Shown here: positions 1 through 12,000 of the stretch, piece by piece | Position numbering within the stretch: position 1 is the first letter of the stretch | Layout of the letters: the number at the start of each line of letters is the position of its first letter | Source of the DNA: Pestalotiopsis fici W106-1 | Taxonomy: Eukaryota > Ascomycota > Sordariomycetes > Amphisphaeriales > Sporocadaceae | NCBI RefSeq assembly: GCF_000516985.1 | Contig: NW_006917107.1 | Coordinates: 124,001-188,000, forward strand | Reading direction: 5' to 3' | DNA: 64,000 bases | Notes under the pieces: model-generated | Told to the model about the DNA's origin: nothing | Database searches by the model: none | Seen by the model: the letters and a program-made list of their open reading frames with translations, nothing else | Program-made: the position numbers and the translations under genes

Positions 1-2606
1 CATGTTCCTCACGGAGCGCGAGGAGAGGTACGCCGGTGTGCCTGGATTGCCTGGACGAAGATAAGACGAATGGGGAAAGAAAAAAGTAAAGATCAGGTGC
101 CAGAAGCTTTGCCATTGAAAAGCAGCTTTGGTACGAGTTTGTCAGGATTTCGGCATAGACGCCGTGGTATGTACCTGATTACTATGGCGGCGCCCATACT
201 GCACGCTTCTAATTCGCAGCACAGACCAAAAGTTTGATGCTGAACAAAGTTAAACATGTTCACGAAATCCATCAGGGGATTGTCCATGACAGACCACTCC
301 AACACGGGACAACAGCCGAATCGCAGACGGAGATCACCTTACGCGCGGATGGGATCTAGTGTTATTTGGGCCTGAGTTTCAGAGCACTTGTTCTGGAGTA
401 CCAGATCTACACACTCCACCAACCAAGGCACTTGGCCAACATGCTCTTAATGGCATATCCCCTTGCATTCACCACATAGTGCCTCGCCCACCATGGTCTG
501 CATAGAACCTGGTGGGATTCCATGTTTGTCAGATCTGCAGGCGGAGCTTACACAGTCGCTACGTGGAACACTCTAGGTTCTCACGATGCTTTCAACCGTA
601 GCGGTGCCTCGGTGACCACGTCATGCACATCATTGCCTATACGTAACCCAGACAACGCAAATACTATAGTTGCTTGGGGGAAAGGAGGGGTCTTGTCTCC
701 GTTGTTTCTCGTGCGAAAATGCGTAATCTGCCACCTGTTATGGCAGATGCCATGGCTAGGAATCACTTGAGCACATCGCGCCTTTCTCCACACAAAGTAA
801 TAAGAGATAGATAGCATGAACATGAACGATCTTCTGCCTACCGCAAGTATCTGCGCCTGGATCGGCGACACCCCGTAGCATAAATGAACTCTTCACCACC
901 GAAAAACAAAGCACGATATTGATTTTTATATCGCCGCAGCCAACAAGGTAGCCTTTCTAACTTTATTTCAGCAAAGATCTCTGGCCACTCTGTGCGCACC
1001 ACCCAAAGTGTGCCTGCTCGTCATCACCCTTCACATTCAACTCCACCAAGAGAGGGGCCGACTCAACTCTCATCTGACCAAGACTGCGACCCTCCGTCAT
1101 GTATCTATTGACACTCAGCCGCCGCGTCAATTACGACTTTCTCAGGACCTGTGTGTAACGAGTCTGTCGTTCAAAGTTTCCACGCCTTCGTGTCTTGGAT
1201 GCCATGGTATTTCGGCATCTTCCACTGCGCGTATAAACCCCCCAGCGATGCGAACTATGTTGGAGATTGCTTCAACAAGGGTGCTTGCGGTGACTTCAAG
1301 CCCGTGCTGTTGATGCTGCCTGACGGCATCGTCTTGTCTGCCAAGACTCCGGTCGACAACCGGCCCGCCACTACCCCGACCACGGCCTGGATTCTCATGG
1401 ACCTCCCCGTATTTCCGGTAGCATCGACGGCATGACTTCCCACTAATGGGATACTTTAGGTCTTGTCAGTTCTTCCCAGCGCTTGGTCGGATTTGTCTTT
1501 GGTATTGAAACGTGTCCCGGCAAGAGTGATTAATACAAGCAATACTCTGCATCTGCCGGTGCTCAGGGGATATTTCCCAGAACTGATGCTTAATATTCCT
1601 TGCGTTGGGTCTGACTGACTCGCGGGATAGATTTCTATATTGCGTTGGTAGGGTCGGCACTTGGGATATTGTGACTCTGAAGCCACGTACACATGTTTCA
1701 CGCTTGAGCTTATTTTGACCTTTAATAGCCATGAGTTCTTGGTTCATGCGCAATCGGTATTTGTATCCAACCACTTTTGCGACTCTTTTGATCATAATTA
1801 GTAGTATTTGAGCATCTGATAGAACCTACCTGATTTATCAAATCATCAAGTCACCGACGTGCCTGAAAAGAAGGAGTTTTCAGATCCTAGGTTGATCATT
1901 GCCAGATAGTCCAAGATCGAATTATCGCGATCCAGGTCGATCACTCCAAGCCTCGGCCTTTAGAGAAGATCAAGTGGGACTTGAGACTCTTCTTATCTGT
2001 TGTGGCCTGATTATTTCTTAAAATGGTCTTAAGAACAGGGAGTATAAAGAGCTAACGCCCGAATGGATTGCTGAAGCAGTTGATTACCCATGTAGCTGGT
2101 GGTGCGCTGGACTTGAAACGGATTTGGCGCCGAGCTAATTCAGAAAGGCTGAAAATGATCACCAAGTGCAGATAGTCACAGCTGTGAATCGAAGGCAGCG
2201 ACCACGCCTGGTTCTCTTCTAAGTCGTGAGATTTTATCGCAGGGTGGTGGAAGGAGCTCATGTGAACTAACATCGGTATGGAAAAAAAAAAAAAATGTCG
2301 TTATACTCCGACAAATGTCGGCTGTTGCTATTAATGATGCACAGCGTGCATTTCTAACAGGGAAGCATGGCTAATCCATACGGCGCTAGGTACGCGAATG
2401 TGGCTGGCTGAAACAGAGGTGGATACTAATATCAAGAGGCCATTATGATGATCATCTTCGATCTGGCTTATATACAACAAGCCATAGCTCACCAAGCAAG
2501 CGTTCCTCCTACTGCTGCAGCCATAGCGGGATTATCTAATAATTTTAAGGAGTATACTTCAAAATCATACAAGGTTATCTACCTCGCGTCGAGATCATCA
2601 ATCAAA
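1..2606. other. Gene-poor stretch, no convincing gene
   Basis: Only short open frames (under 110 codons) on both strands, with no recognisable domain, no convincing splice chain and no repeat. A run of 14 A residues lies near 2281. The frame on the minus strand over the first 60 bases is open and could be the edge of a gene outside the window, but nothing identifies it. The last 150 bases hold a TATA-like stretch near 2468 that would suit the gene starting at 2607. Confidence 0.5.
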
Positions 2607-3593
2607 ATGTCATTCGCAAGAAAGAATGTCGCGTCGGGCAAATTTTTACAATTCCCAGAAACTTTAAGGGCCGGGTCGTACTTTGATAGTGACCCTCTTC
2701 ACTCGACAGTGGATTACGAGGCGGCTGTCGCCCAAGCGAAGGAACATGATGACCTTCAGACAATCTTCTTTATCAACTTCCCAGCCAAAGTAGAGGGCGA
2801 TGCCTTGAGAGAACAACAGAAACTCCAGAGCTTGCTTCAGTCGTGGCAGGCCTGGGCATCGACCACTTGCGAGGGCAAGATTCTGCAGCAAATCGATATC
2901 GGGGGGTTGCCTATCGATATCAATGGACAGGTTTTACGGGGGGCATACAGAGCCAAAGTTTTCGACTACCTGTTCCGTTCTTCTATTTGGTGCGTCTTGT
3001 CTCGGTCTTCGTGGAGCCCTGGTGATCATTATGTTGCTAACATTCCCCCATCAAGGTTTGCCAAGACCTTTGACGAGAACATGTCGATACATGTGGAGGC
3101 CAAGCAAGCTGACTTTCACTCGGAGATTTTGTCACGAATTTTAAAAGACTTTTCAGTGCCCAATACCGTTTTTGAAGATCTGGAAAAGATCTTGGAGCGG
3201 ATCAGTGAGGGCATCGTATCGTCAAGTGAGAGCAGTTCTCGGTCTCCTCAATATTGGATCATGTTGACCAAATACAACTGGTCAGCCGACACCCAAACCA
3301 TGACGGCTGGTAGGTTTTTATCCTGCAACGTAGAATATTGATTTTCACAACTGACTAGCATTGCAGTGGTTCGCGTTATTCAATTCAGGGTCGATCAAAG
3401 TGCCAAGCAGTATTGCAGTAACAAGGCATCTTATATCGCTGTGAAATGTGATTTGGAGCACCATCATTATCAAGCGGATTTCAACAGCAAATTTTACTCG
3501 TCTTTCATTCGACCGAAAATGGATGAAAATCTTGTCAAGTTAGGAGAGGAACTAGTGGCAAGAAACAGTGTTGAAGTCACTATTCCAGCTTGA
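2607..3593 (+). CDS. Unassigned 287-residue protein, possibly Cyt-like fold
   Basis: Three exons, 2607-2989, 3056-3309 and 3367-3593, with two GT-AG introns (66 and 57 bp), give an exact 287-residue frame. The ATG at 2607 has an A-rich context and lies about 140 bases after a TATA-like sequence; the frame stays open 54 codons further upstream, so a longer start is possible. The protein has no signal peptide or membrane segment. The first half is mixed alpha/beta with a hydrophobic strand near residue 55. The second half has a long helix followed by alternating beta strands rich in W and Y. The order (helices, then W/Y-rich sheet) reminds me weakly of fungal relatives of Cyt-type cytolysins, but I cannot assign it. 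There are no informative neighbours. The gene model is good; function is unknown. Confidence 0.6.
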
Positions 3594-5002
3594 TCGAAGA
3601 AGCATCTGGGAGTCAACATTGATTGACTTATCTTTTTGCGTTCTCAATCAGGACACCGCTGGGTTACACCCCGGCAAGGCCATATGCGAACCACAGCCTC
3701 AGACTGGGTGTCGGTGGTGGTCTTGATCTGACCAAAGATTGTGTCACGACCGCGTGACTCAGCCTCCCTCCATTTGCACGTTGAAAGCTTGGAGAATCTC
3801 ACCATTGCGACTCTCCAGATTCGCTGCTGGGAGTCGGTCAGACGCCTACATTTCAAAATACTATGACATATGTCAGATTCGTATATACCTGCAGCCCCTT
3901 GCATGATTACACGCCATGCATTTCTGCGAAATATCGACTTGCTTGGCAGAGGTGAATAACAATCGATTGCTGAGAATATGTGCCTCTCTTCTTATTTTAT
4001 GCTGTTTTTTCCTTTCCCTTGGTTGACGCCTCCGGATCAAACCTTGGTCTTAGCAGTGAAGACTGTGACTCAGCAACTCGCAAAAAATCGTGCATATTTC
4101 TTTGAGCCATCGCGACAAATGCTACGCCAGCGCGGCAGTCGGCAGATCCCAGGCAACCGATCAATCTCGGAGCCTCACCAAATCGCCTTTTCCGACGCGC
4201 GCCATCATAACTGGTGAGGCACTGCAAAGGCGCCTTTCTGATTGTTGCGCAAGTCAACGTAGAAAAGACGGACCCAACTGAGTCACACACCAATAGGCAA
4301 AAGTCGACCTCACACAAATGTGACAGCGGCCGTATCCATGTGTGCGTCTATGTAACCAACGAGCCTCAATACCACACACCATATTCACCTTTTTGGAAAA
4401 CGTCTCGCAGTTGTAAGAATCCTTTCGCGCCCACGTGTTCAGCATTGCTGACATGCGCGCTAGAATTAAGAGCCTCATAAGTTCGCAGATGAGCGCGCGC
4501 CACACGGTAGGGAGCAGCCGAGTGCCAGGGGTAAACCATACGCTGCAAGGGCAATATTTCCGGTTCGGTGGCCTATATGCAGGCTGTAGGAATCAAAGGA
4601 TTGATTAGAGGCGGCCAAAGCTGCGTATTGGTGGGTAAGACGAGGTGTTCGTTGAGGCGCTGCGTTCATTGGGCAGCTGACCAGATCATATTCCAGGGTT
4701 ACATTGTAGAAGATGTAAAATGGCTATTCTGGGAATCCTCGCAGCGATACAAAGGCTCGAACCAAAGTCCGTATAAGTAAACACGGTTTCTCCGGGCAAA
4801 GACAAACAATGGTCAAATTTGACTCACGAGCGCATCCAGTCTGAGCAGTCAGTTTTTTTTCTTTCAGGCGTTCGGTGAGACCTAAAAACGTGCAAACAGA
4901 TTTGAGAAAAACGGCCTCGAGTTTCACACGTTGGCGCATGTGCTACAAAGTCGACAAAGCTACGAACATATAAAGTGAGCGTCTCGAGTCCTCTTACTCA
5001 TC
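3594..5002. other. Intergenic, no gene seen
   Basis: About 1.4 kb with only short overlapping open frames and no domain. The 3' part (around 4967-4975) has a TATA-like CATATAAAG about 30 bases before the next start codon and serves as promoter of the SLATT gene. Confidence 0.5.
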
Positions 5003-5845
5003 ATGTCGGCGCCAAAGAAAGACGCGAAATCGCCTCTACTCAGTCCAACGATCAAGGTTCCGAACAAAGAGGTCACATTCTCAGCCAACACCAGCGGAGC
5101 AAACAGCACAGCAACAAAAACAGGCCCAGGAATGGCGAGCCCTGCCACAAAGCCAGACCAACCAGTCGTGATGCCGCCCAAAAAGGTCGATACCAACATG
5201 TCTTGGGGAATGCCGTTGGGCCTTGGTGTGCGCGGCCCCAATGACGAAAACCTCATTATATTCCGCAAAGCCGTGGGTATCAACTACTCCAAGTCCCATG
5301 CCGACTTCTCGACGCTAGAGGAGGGCCGCAAAACGGCGACGGGTATCTACAAAATGGTTATTGACGCACAAGTCAAGAAGCATATCCAGCACGACTTTAT
5401 GACGGCCCTCATGTACTTTTTCTACTTGGCGCAGATTGTCATTGGTGCAGCGCTGACGGCACTGGGTCCTTCTGCACCGCAATACACTCTGCCAATCACG
5501 CTTCTGGGAGCCTTTAATACCATCATAGCCGGTGTTTTGGCCTTGATAAAGGGCTCAGGACAGCCACAGCGATTGTCCAAGGATCAAATGGGCTATCGGA
5601 AGCTACAAGACTGGATCGAGGAGACAGAGGCCCTATTGTCGGTTGGTGTCATCGGCAGAGACAAGAAGGAGGTCGGAATGCTGGTCGAGGTCGCTTTCAA
5701 GAGGTATAATGCTGCCAAAGCCAGCGAGGAGAACAATCGGCCAGACATGTATGTCAACCAAACCATTGAGTCTCTCGGGTATCGAAGGAGTTCCGAATCT
5801 TTTGACAACCAGCCGGCGAAGGCAGTGCAGGAGCCTGCTAAGTAG
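5003..5845 (+). CDS. SLATT-domain two-TM membrane protein
   Basis: Single-exon 280-residue protein. Residues 1-80 are a low-complexity Ser/Pro/Lys-rich, probably disordered tail. Residues about 85-130 form the helical start of the domain, followed by two hydrophobic segments (about 133-155 and 161-183) separated by a short Pro-containing turn. A charged helical region with a WIEETEALL segment follows, then a disordered tail. This layout is that of the fungal SLATT family (SMODS and SLOG-associating two-TM effector domain). In bacteria SLATT proteins are predicted membrane-perturbing effectors tied to nucleotide-signal sensors; the fungal role is unknown. No SMODS or SLOG partner is seen next to it. 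The TATA-like element just upstream and the absence of upstream in-frame ATGs support the start. Confidence 0.85.
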   Translation: MSAPKKDAKSPLLSPTIKVPNKEVTFSANTSGANSTATKTGPGMASPATKPDQPVVMPPKKVDTNMSWGMPLGLGVRGPNDENLIIFRKAVGINYSKSHADFSTLEEGRKTATGIYKMVIDAQVKKHIQHDFMTALMYFFYLAQIVIGAALTALGPSAPQYTLPITLLGAFNTIIAGVLALIKGSGQPQRLSKDQMGYRKLQDWIEETEALLSVGVIGRDKKEVGMLVEVAFKRYNAAKASEENNRPDMYVNQTIESLGYRRSSESFDNQPAKAVQEPAK

Positions 5846-6067
5846 TATGAGAACTTTATGTTTTTGCGGATTGGGAATGATCAGATTACCTTTGATGGAC
5901 ATTAATCATAATCATAATCATGTTTTTGGGCCACAGGTGTTGGGGGCTTTCTCTTTTGATAGCACAACTCAAATTTATCTACTTAATCAATCCGCAGTAA
6001 GGTGATGACAAGAACCTTCCGGAAGCAAATAAACCCTTCTCGCGCGTACAAGTTTCCAGCTAGCCAT

Positions 6068-9000
6068 CTAAAGTCTCAAGTGCTCGCCAATCCAATGTTC
6101 AATCTCAACAGCGATAGCAGGGGCGTATGACTTCTCCAGTAAATTTAAATGGCTTCCATTGACATCAACTGTAAAGTTGGCACGCGGCCACTTGGCACTC
6201 CATTCGTCCATCGGCATCTTATCCGACCGATCTCGGGCACGTACGAAGAGCGTTGACAGTGTGTCGGGCAGAGGGTTCAGCTCTACGTTCCAACCTCGCA
6301 GCGTCCTGGTATACCCACCCACTTTCGCTAATTCCAGATCCAGATCTTCAACAAAACTTCCGCCGCTTGTGCCTGTGAAGTTTCCTGATCTGAGCCCTCC
6401 GAGACGAGCAGTGAACACGTTGGCAGGTAACGCTATCAGCCAGTCTGGATCATTTTCACTCCCTGTCACATTGAGGTAGGTATCAATCATAGCAAAACCG
6501 GCTAGCCGAGGTTGTTGCCCATCAACTTTGGCTAGTTTAGATGCCACGACGTATGCAACAACGCCTCCAGCAGAGTAACCACCAATGATAATCCCAGGTC
6601 TGTCTGAGAAGTGCATTCGAATTGTGCTTACGTGCAGCTCCGCCAACGTATCAAGATCTTGAGGAACATATGGCCCTTGGGGGTGCGGCAACTCGAAGAC
6701 TTCCCTTTTCCCTTTCATTGCTGATGCCAGATGGCTGTACATACTGAGACTGGCCCCACCGACTCTGATAGTCGGGGTGAAAGCCGGGATAAACACCACA
6801 GGCGTATCCGAGGTCTTAAAACTCGAGGGGCTGTTCGTGAGGCATTGAGGAACTGTTGCGTAGCTTGACATGATTGATCCGACTTCTGGAAAGGTCGGGA
6901 CTGCTAACGCAGCTGCGTCTAGAAGAGCAGCTGCGGCAATATATTGTTCCAACAAGCACAGTCGTCTGTGAATGGAGGCCAGGCTTCCAAATATCTCGGG
7001 CTTGACAACGGCCGGGTCATCAAGAGCCAAAGTAGTTGGAGTTGGCGTAGTGTTTGACTTGGTTTCATTTTGATGTTCTTCCGCGGCCGCGGTCATCCCG
7101 TCGACCGCGGAATCACTCAAATCCAAGTCAACCGCCAGCCGTAGTTCTGTTTCTATGAGTGGCTCCAAGTATCGTGCCAGTGCTTGGGGGGTATCATAAT
7201 CCAGCGCCAGCGTAACTGAAAGGGAATTCAACCCAGTCAAGGTCCGCAATCGATTGGTGAGCAAGACAGAAGTAAAAGAGTCAAAGCCGAGATCGTCGAG
7301 TCGCTTATCCGGAAGCATAGATTGACTCTGATATCCCAGTACTGCAGCAATTTCATCTCGAAGTAGCCCCAGCAGGGTGTTGAAACGGTCCTGTGGCGAG
7401 TTTGCAGCGTGCAAATTTCTGAGAAACGTAGTCCGTTCTCTTGATCGACCTTTGACATGAGACTTCTTGGTCTTGAATGCCACATCAGATGACATCGCAA
7501 TAGGCAACGCCCCGCGCAGCAGCAACGGCAGAAGGACTGGCTGGGGTAATGCTTTAGAGTGTGCCCGGAGCGACTCGTGAAACAGGTCAAGACCTTGACG
7601 GTCTGTGAGCGGCTGTGCATTAGCGAGTCGTGATGCAATCGCCTTTGCCGGTAGTCTACTCTCGGCGGCCATTCCAGTCTCATTCTCCCATGGGCCCCAA
7701 GCCAACGATAGCGCAGGCAGTCCACGTCCGAGTCGGAAGTGGGCCAAGGCATCAAGGAAAGCATTCCCTGCCGTATATGCAGCCTGGCCTACATTACCAA
7801 AGACACTGGAAAATGACGAAAAGAGGATAAAAGAGCGCACGGTATCCGGTGAGAGTTCGTGAAGGTTCCATGCACCGTCGACCTTGGGACGTAGCACACG
7901 AGATGCCAGCTCCGTAGTTTGGGAACCCAATAGCGCGTCATCTACTACACCTGCACAATGTACAATGGCAGTGATTGGCGGGTACAAGTCGCGGCTCTCA
8001 ATCAACGTGGCCAAATGAGCGCGGTCATTGACATCGCATGCCTCGATACGCACGGCGGCATTGGCAGCTCTCAACTCTTCGTACAGATCGCGCGCTCCTG
8101 GCGCTGCGATGCCCGATCGACTGATGAGGAGTAAACTCTTGGCACCATGATTGTGCACAATGTCTCGACTCAGCAGGGCACCAAGTCCATTCGTACCACC
8201 AGTGATCAGGACGGTCCCACTGACGTCAAGTGTTGTAGTTTGGCGAGCTTCCGCTGGTGATGTAGCCAGTCTGCTCAATCTGGGGACCATAATCCGTCCA
8301 TGGTGCAAAACGAAAACTTCCTCGTCTCTGGAAGCAATTGATAAAGCCATTTCAGATTCGTCTGACCCATCCAAATCGACAAGCACTATACGATTCATTC
8401 CGAACTCTGCCTGAGCAGATCGTATAAACCCCCATACAGCGGCGGCAACAAGATCAATATTGGAATTGTTACCCATTGAGATTGCCCTCTCCGTCACGAA
8501 TACAAGGCGATATCCGTCGACAGTATTCGCCATCTGAGTCCTCCATTCATGCACGACCTTGATCACCGCGGCGATAGCTTCATGGACGGCCGGGACGACT
8601 GCTGTCGACTCAAGATTGTGGGAACTCTGGATGCGAACAATCCGATCTAGCGTTGTAGCTTTCACGGACTGAGACTCAGGTTCAATCCATTGCAAGTGGT
8701 ATAAAGCACCTCTGGATTCGGCAGGCCGCCTCGCGCGCAACCTCACTTCAGCAACTTTGGTAACCACTACACCAGTCGCCTCATTGGTCAAAATCAGGGA
8801 AAAACGGTCCTCGCTAATGTGACTGATGTGTGCTAAGATCGGACCAGTAGATTCCGCTGCCGCAAGATTCTGAACTCCTCGGAGAGAAAAGGGCAGCAAA
8901 ACATCGCCATTAGCAACTTTTTCAGGTGAAGCAAGGCTTGAAGCATGCAATGCAGCATCAAAAACGGCTGGGTGCAAAGCGAAAGTTGACTTTTGGCCTT

Positions 9001-12000
9001 CACTCAGAGGTGAGCAGATTTGTGCTAGCACGTCCTTCTCACCCAGGCGCCAGATTGCACGTACGCCTTGAAACGATGGCCCATATCTGACGCCTCCGTC
9101 ATTCAAGACGGCATATGCTTTGCGAACGTCCACTTCTGGCTCTGTGTCGGTTGGAACTGTACCGGCTACAAGCTCATCGTGACTGGGATTTGCCTCCGAT
9201 ATCAGCGTGAAAGCACCTGTGGCATGTTGCGTCCACTCATGCTGCGTTGCAACGCCGTTGGGGCGTGAATAAATATCGATGGTCCTTCGTATATCGCCGT
9301 TCTCATCTCCAGGCTGTGACTCCCCGATGAGTATTTGGATGTGAAGTTCTTCAGACTCCTCTTTTTGCGCTTCTTTATCCAAAGAAAATTCCAGCGGCGC
9401 AACAACAGTCACCTCATCCAATATCATCCGCGCAGGCGTGGAGTATTCTGAACATTCTTGGGCAGCCCGCATAGCTAGTTCGGTAAATGCCGTGGCTGGA
9501 ACAAGCAACTGACCATCTATAGTATGATCACGAAGCCAAGGCTGTCGGGCTGTTGATAGGTAGCCGGAACAAATAATTTTGCTTGTCCCCGGGATAGATG
9601 TGGCACTTTGAAGCATCCCATGCTCCAGCACTGGACTGTGAACAATTGGTCGTTGTGCCTGTGCCTGTGCCGTGAATGATCCTACAGATGTAGCCGGCAA
9701 GAGTGGAGTATATGGAAGCCAGTACTTTTGTCTTTGGAAAGCATAGACCGGCAAGTTCACAAGATGGGCTCCATTTCCATCAAAGGCAGCCTTCCAGTCA
9801 ATCGGAATACCACGAGCCCAAAGCTGGCCAAGGGTGGCCAGCAATTTGTCTACTGTGCTATGTGTGCTGACGCTGCCTGTTACATGTGGTGACAGGACTG
9901 CGGACGGGCCTATCTCCACAAAGATGGAGATATTTTCATTGGATTCGAGTTCGTTGACAGCATCTGCAAAACGAACCGGCGCACTCACATGACGGACCCA
10001 ATGCTTTGCGGATCCAAGTTCGGCTGCATGAGCTCGTTTGCCCGTAACAGTAGAGATAAGTGGTATGGTTGTCAATTTTTCTCCTGTCATCAGCTTCTCA
10101 CTTTCCATTGATGCCATCAGTTCTGCCTCCAGATTGGATAGCATGCCATTCATCATTGGGGAATGAAAGCCATGCTTGATGTTGCGTAATTGGGTGGCTC
10201 TTCGCCCTAGACCGGTGAATCTGTCTCTGATGTCGTTGACAGCCGCCAGAGTGCCAGAGACTACCACCGAATTCCGTGAGTTGATAGCCGCTATTGAGGC
10301 GACAGTGTTTTCCAACTGCGACAGCTCCTTGGCGACCTCCTCTTCTGTAGCTGATATACTTGCCATAGCACCCTCGGGAGGTAGAGTGGCCATGAGCTTT
10401 GCTCGCGCAGCGACGATAGTGGCAGCGTTACGCAATGATAGATCACCGGAGACATGTGCTGCGACGATCTCGCCAAGAGAATGTCCAACCACAAAATTTG
10501 GTAGGATATTTAGGGATTCCAACAGGCGAAACATGGCCACCTCAAACACGAAAAGAGTGGCTTGTGCGAAATCGACACGGTCTTGCAGTCTACCGCTACT
10601 ATCACTCATGGCGTGTACGATCGGGCATTCCAAATGCTGGTCGATTTCGTCACAGGCTTCCTTGAAAGTCTTGCCGAAAATAGGGAAAGTAGTGCATAGC
10701 CCTTCGATATCGTCGAGACAAGGCATTCGACTGCCCTGACCCGAGAATAAGCACGCGAGGCGAGGCTTATCACCCGTATTCGTTTCTGCGGTCACAACCT
10801 CGGGGTGTCGTTCGCCTCGTGCAAGGATATCGAGTCTTGTTTCAATATCATTCTCGAACAAATTCTGGTCTGAAGAATATGTGATTGTGGCTCTATGTTT
10901 CAGAGCGGATCGCGCCGTGGCAAGTGTGAACGCAACATTGGCAGGATCCTGGTTGTGCCTGGAGTTGTCTGTTTGGCACCAAGCCTCCAGCAATGAGCGC
11001 GCCTGTGCACGTAAAGCAGCTTCACTTGCACCAGAGATGAGCCAAGGAAATGCGGCAGAGGTATTTCTGGAGTTTGCAACTTTCAGCTCGGCTGGCTCAG
11101 GCTGCTCCAGAATTATATGCTTGCAGACCTCAGAAATCAGCAAATGCTTCAGAGAGAACAATGCGCATAAGACTCACACTGTTAGTACCCCCAATACCGA
11201 ACGAAGACACCGCTGCTCGCCTTGCTCTTCCCACAGACGGCCACTGCCTGGCTGTGCTGAGCAATTCAACCCCACATCCTTCCCAGTTGATATGTTGTGA
11301 GGGTTCCCGAATATGCAACGATGCAGGAGCGACGCCATGATGTATAGCTTGGACCATTTTGATGACTCCTGCGACTGCCGCTGCTGCCTGTGTATGACCG
11401 ATACTATTTTACCACCCTGTGTGTTAGTCTTGTCATGCACCAAAGTCACTAGCCATTGGTACAACTCACTTAGACTTGATTGATCCAAGCAACAACGGTG
11501 AAGAGCGGTGAGTCATATTGACTTTGTCATTGCCGTAGCCATTGCCATAAGATGAGATCACAGCCTGTATCTCGATGGGGTCGCCCAGGGGTGTTGCGGT
11601 GCCGTGGCCTTCAAGCACGTCAATACTATCTGGTGACAAGCCTGCCTGCGTCAGCGCACTGTTTATGCACATTTGCTGGGCAGCACCGTTTGGTGCCGTG
11701 AGGCCATTAGATTTTCCATCAGAGTTCACGGCTGAGCCGCGGATCAAGCCGAGAATCTGACGGCCGTGACGCTTAGCTTCTGAATATCGCTCCAGGAGGA
11801 CCAGCCCCACGCCCTCGGACCACCCAGTACCAGCTGCTTCACTCGAATACGCCCGGCACCGTCCATCCAAGGACAAGCCGCGACGCCTACTGAATGTGGT
11901 GAATGGTCGTGGGTTTGCCATTGTCGTAACTCCTCCTGCAACTGCTAGGTCGCACTCGCCATTGCGCAGAGCTTGCGCTGCTTGATGTATTGCTACCATC

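Noticed and set aside
1008..1443. Overlapping frames on both strands that look locally coding-like
   Set aside because: Two plus-strand frames and one minus-strand frame compete, none has a family motif or a splice chain; could be a gene relic but cannot be supported.
4690..4780. GGTTCGAGCC on the minus strand as a tRNA T-arm
   Set aside because: No acceptor stem, D-arm or anticodon arm could be folded around it.
6068..11161. Treating the 3' PKS frame as a complete stand-alone PKS starting at 11161
   Set aside because: It would begin at the very end of the KS. Frame-exact splicing upstream restores KS, ACP and acyl ligase, so it is one exon of a larger gene.
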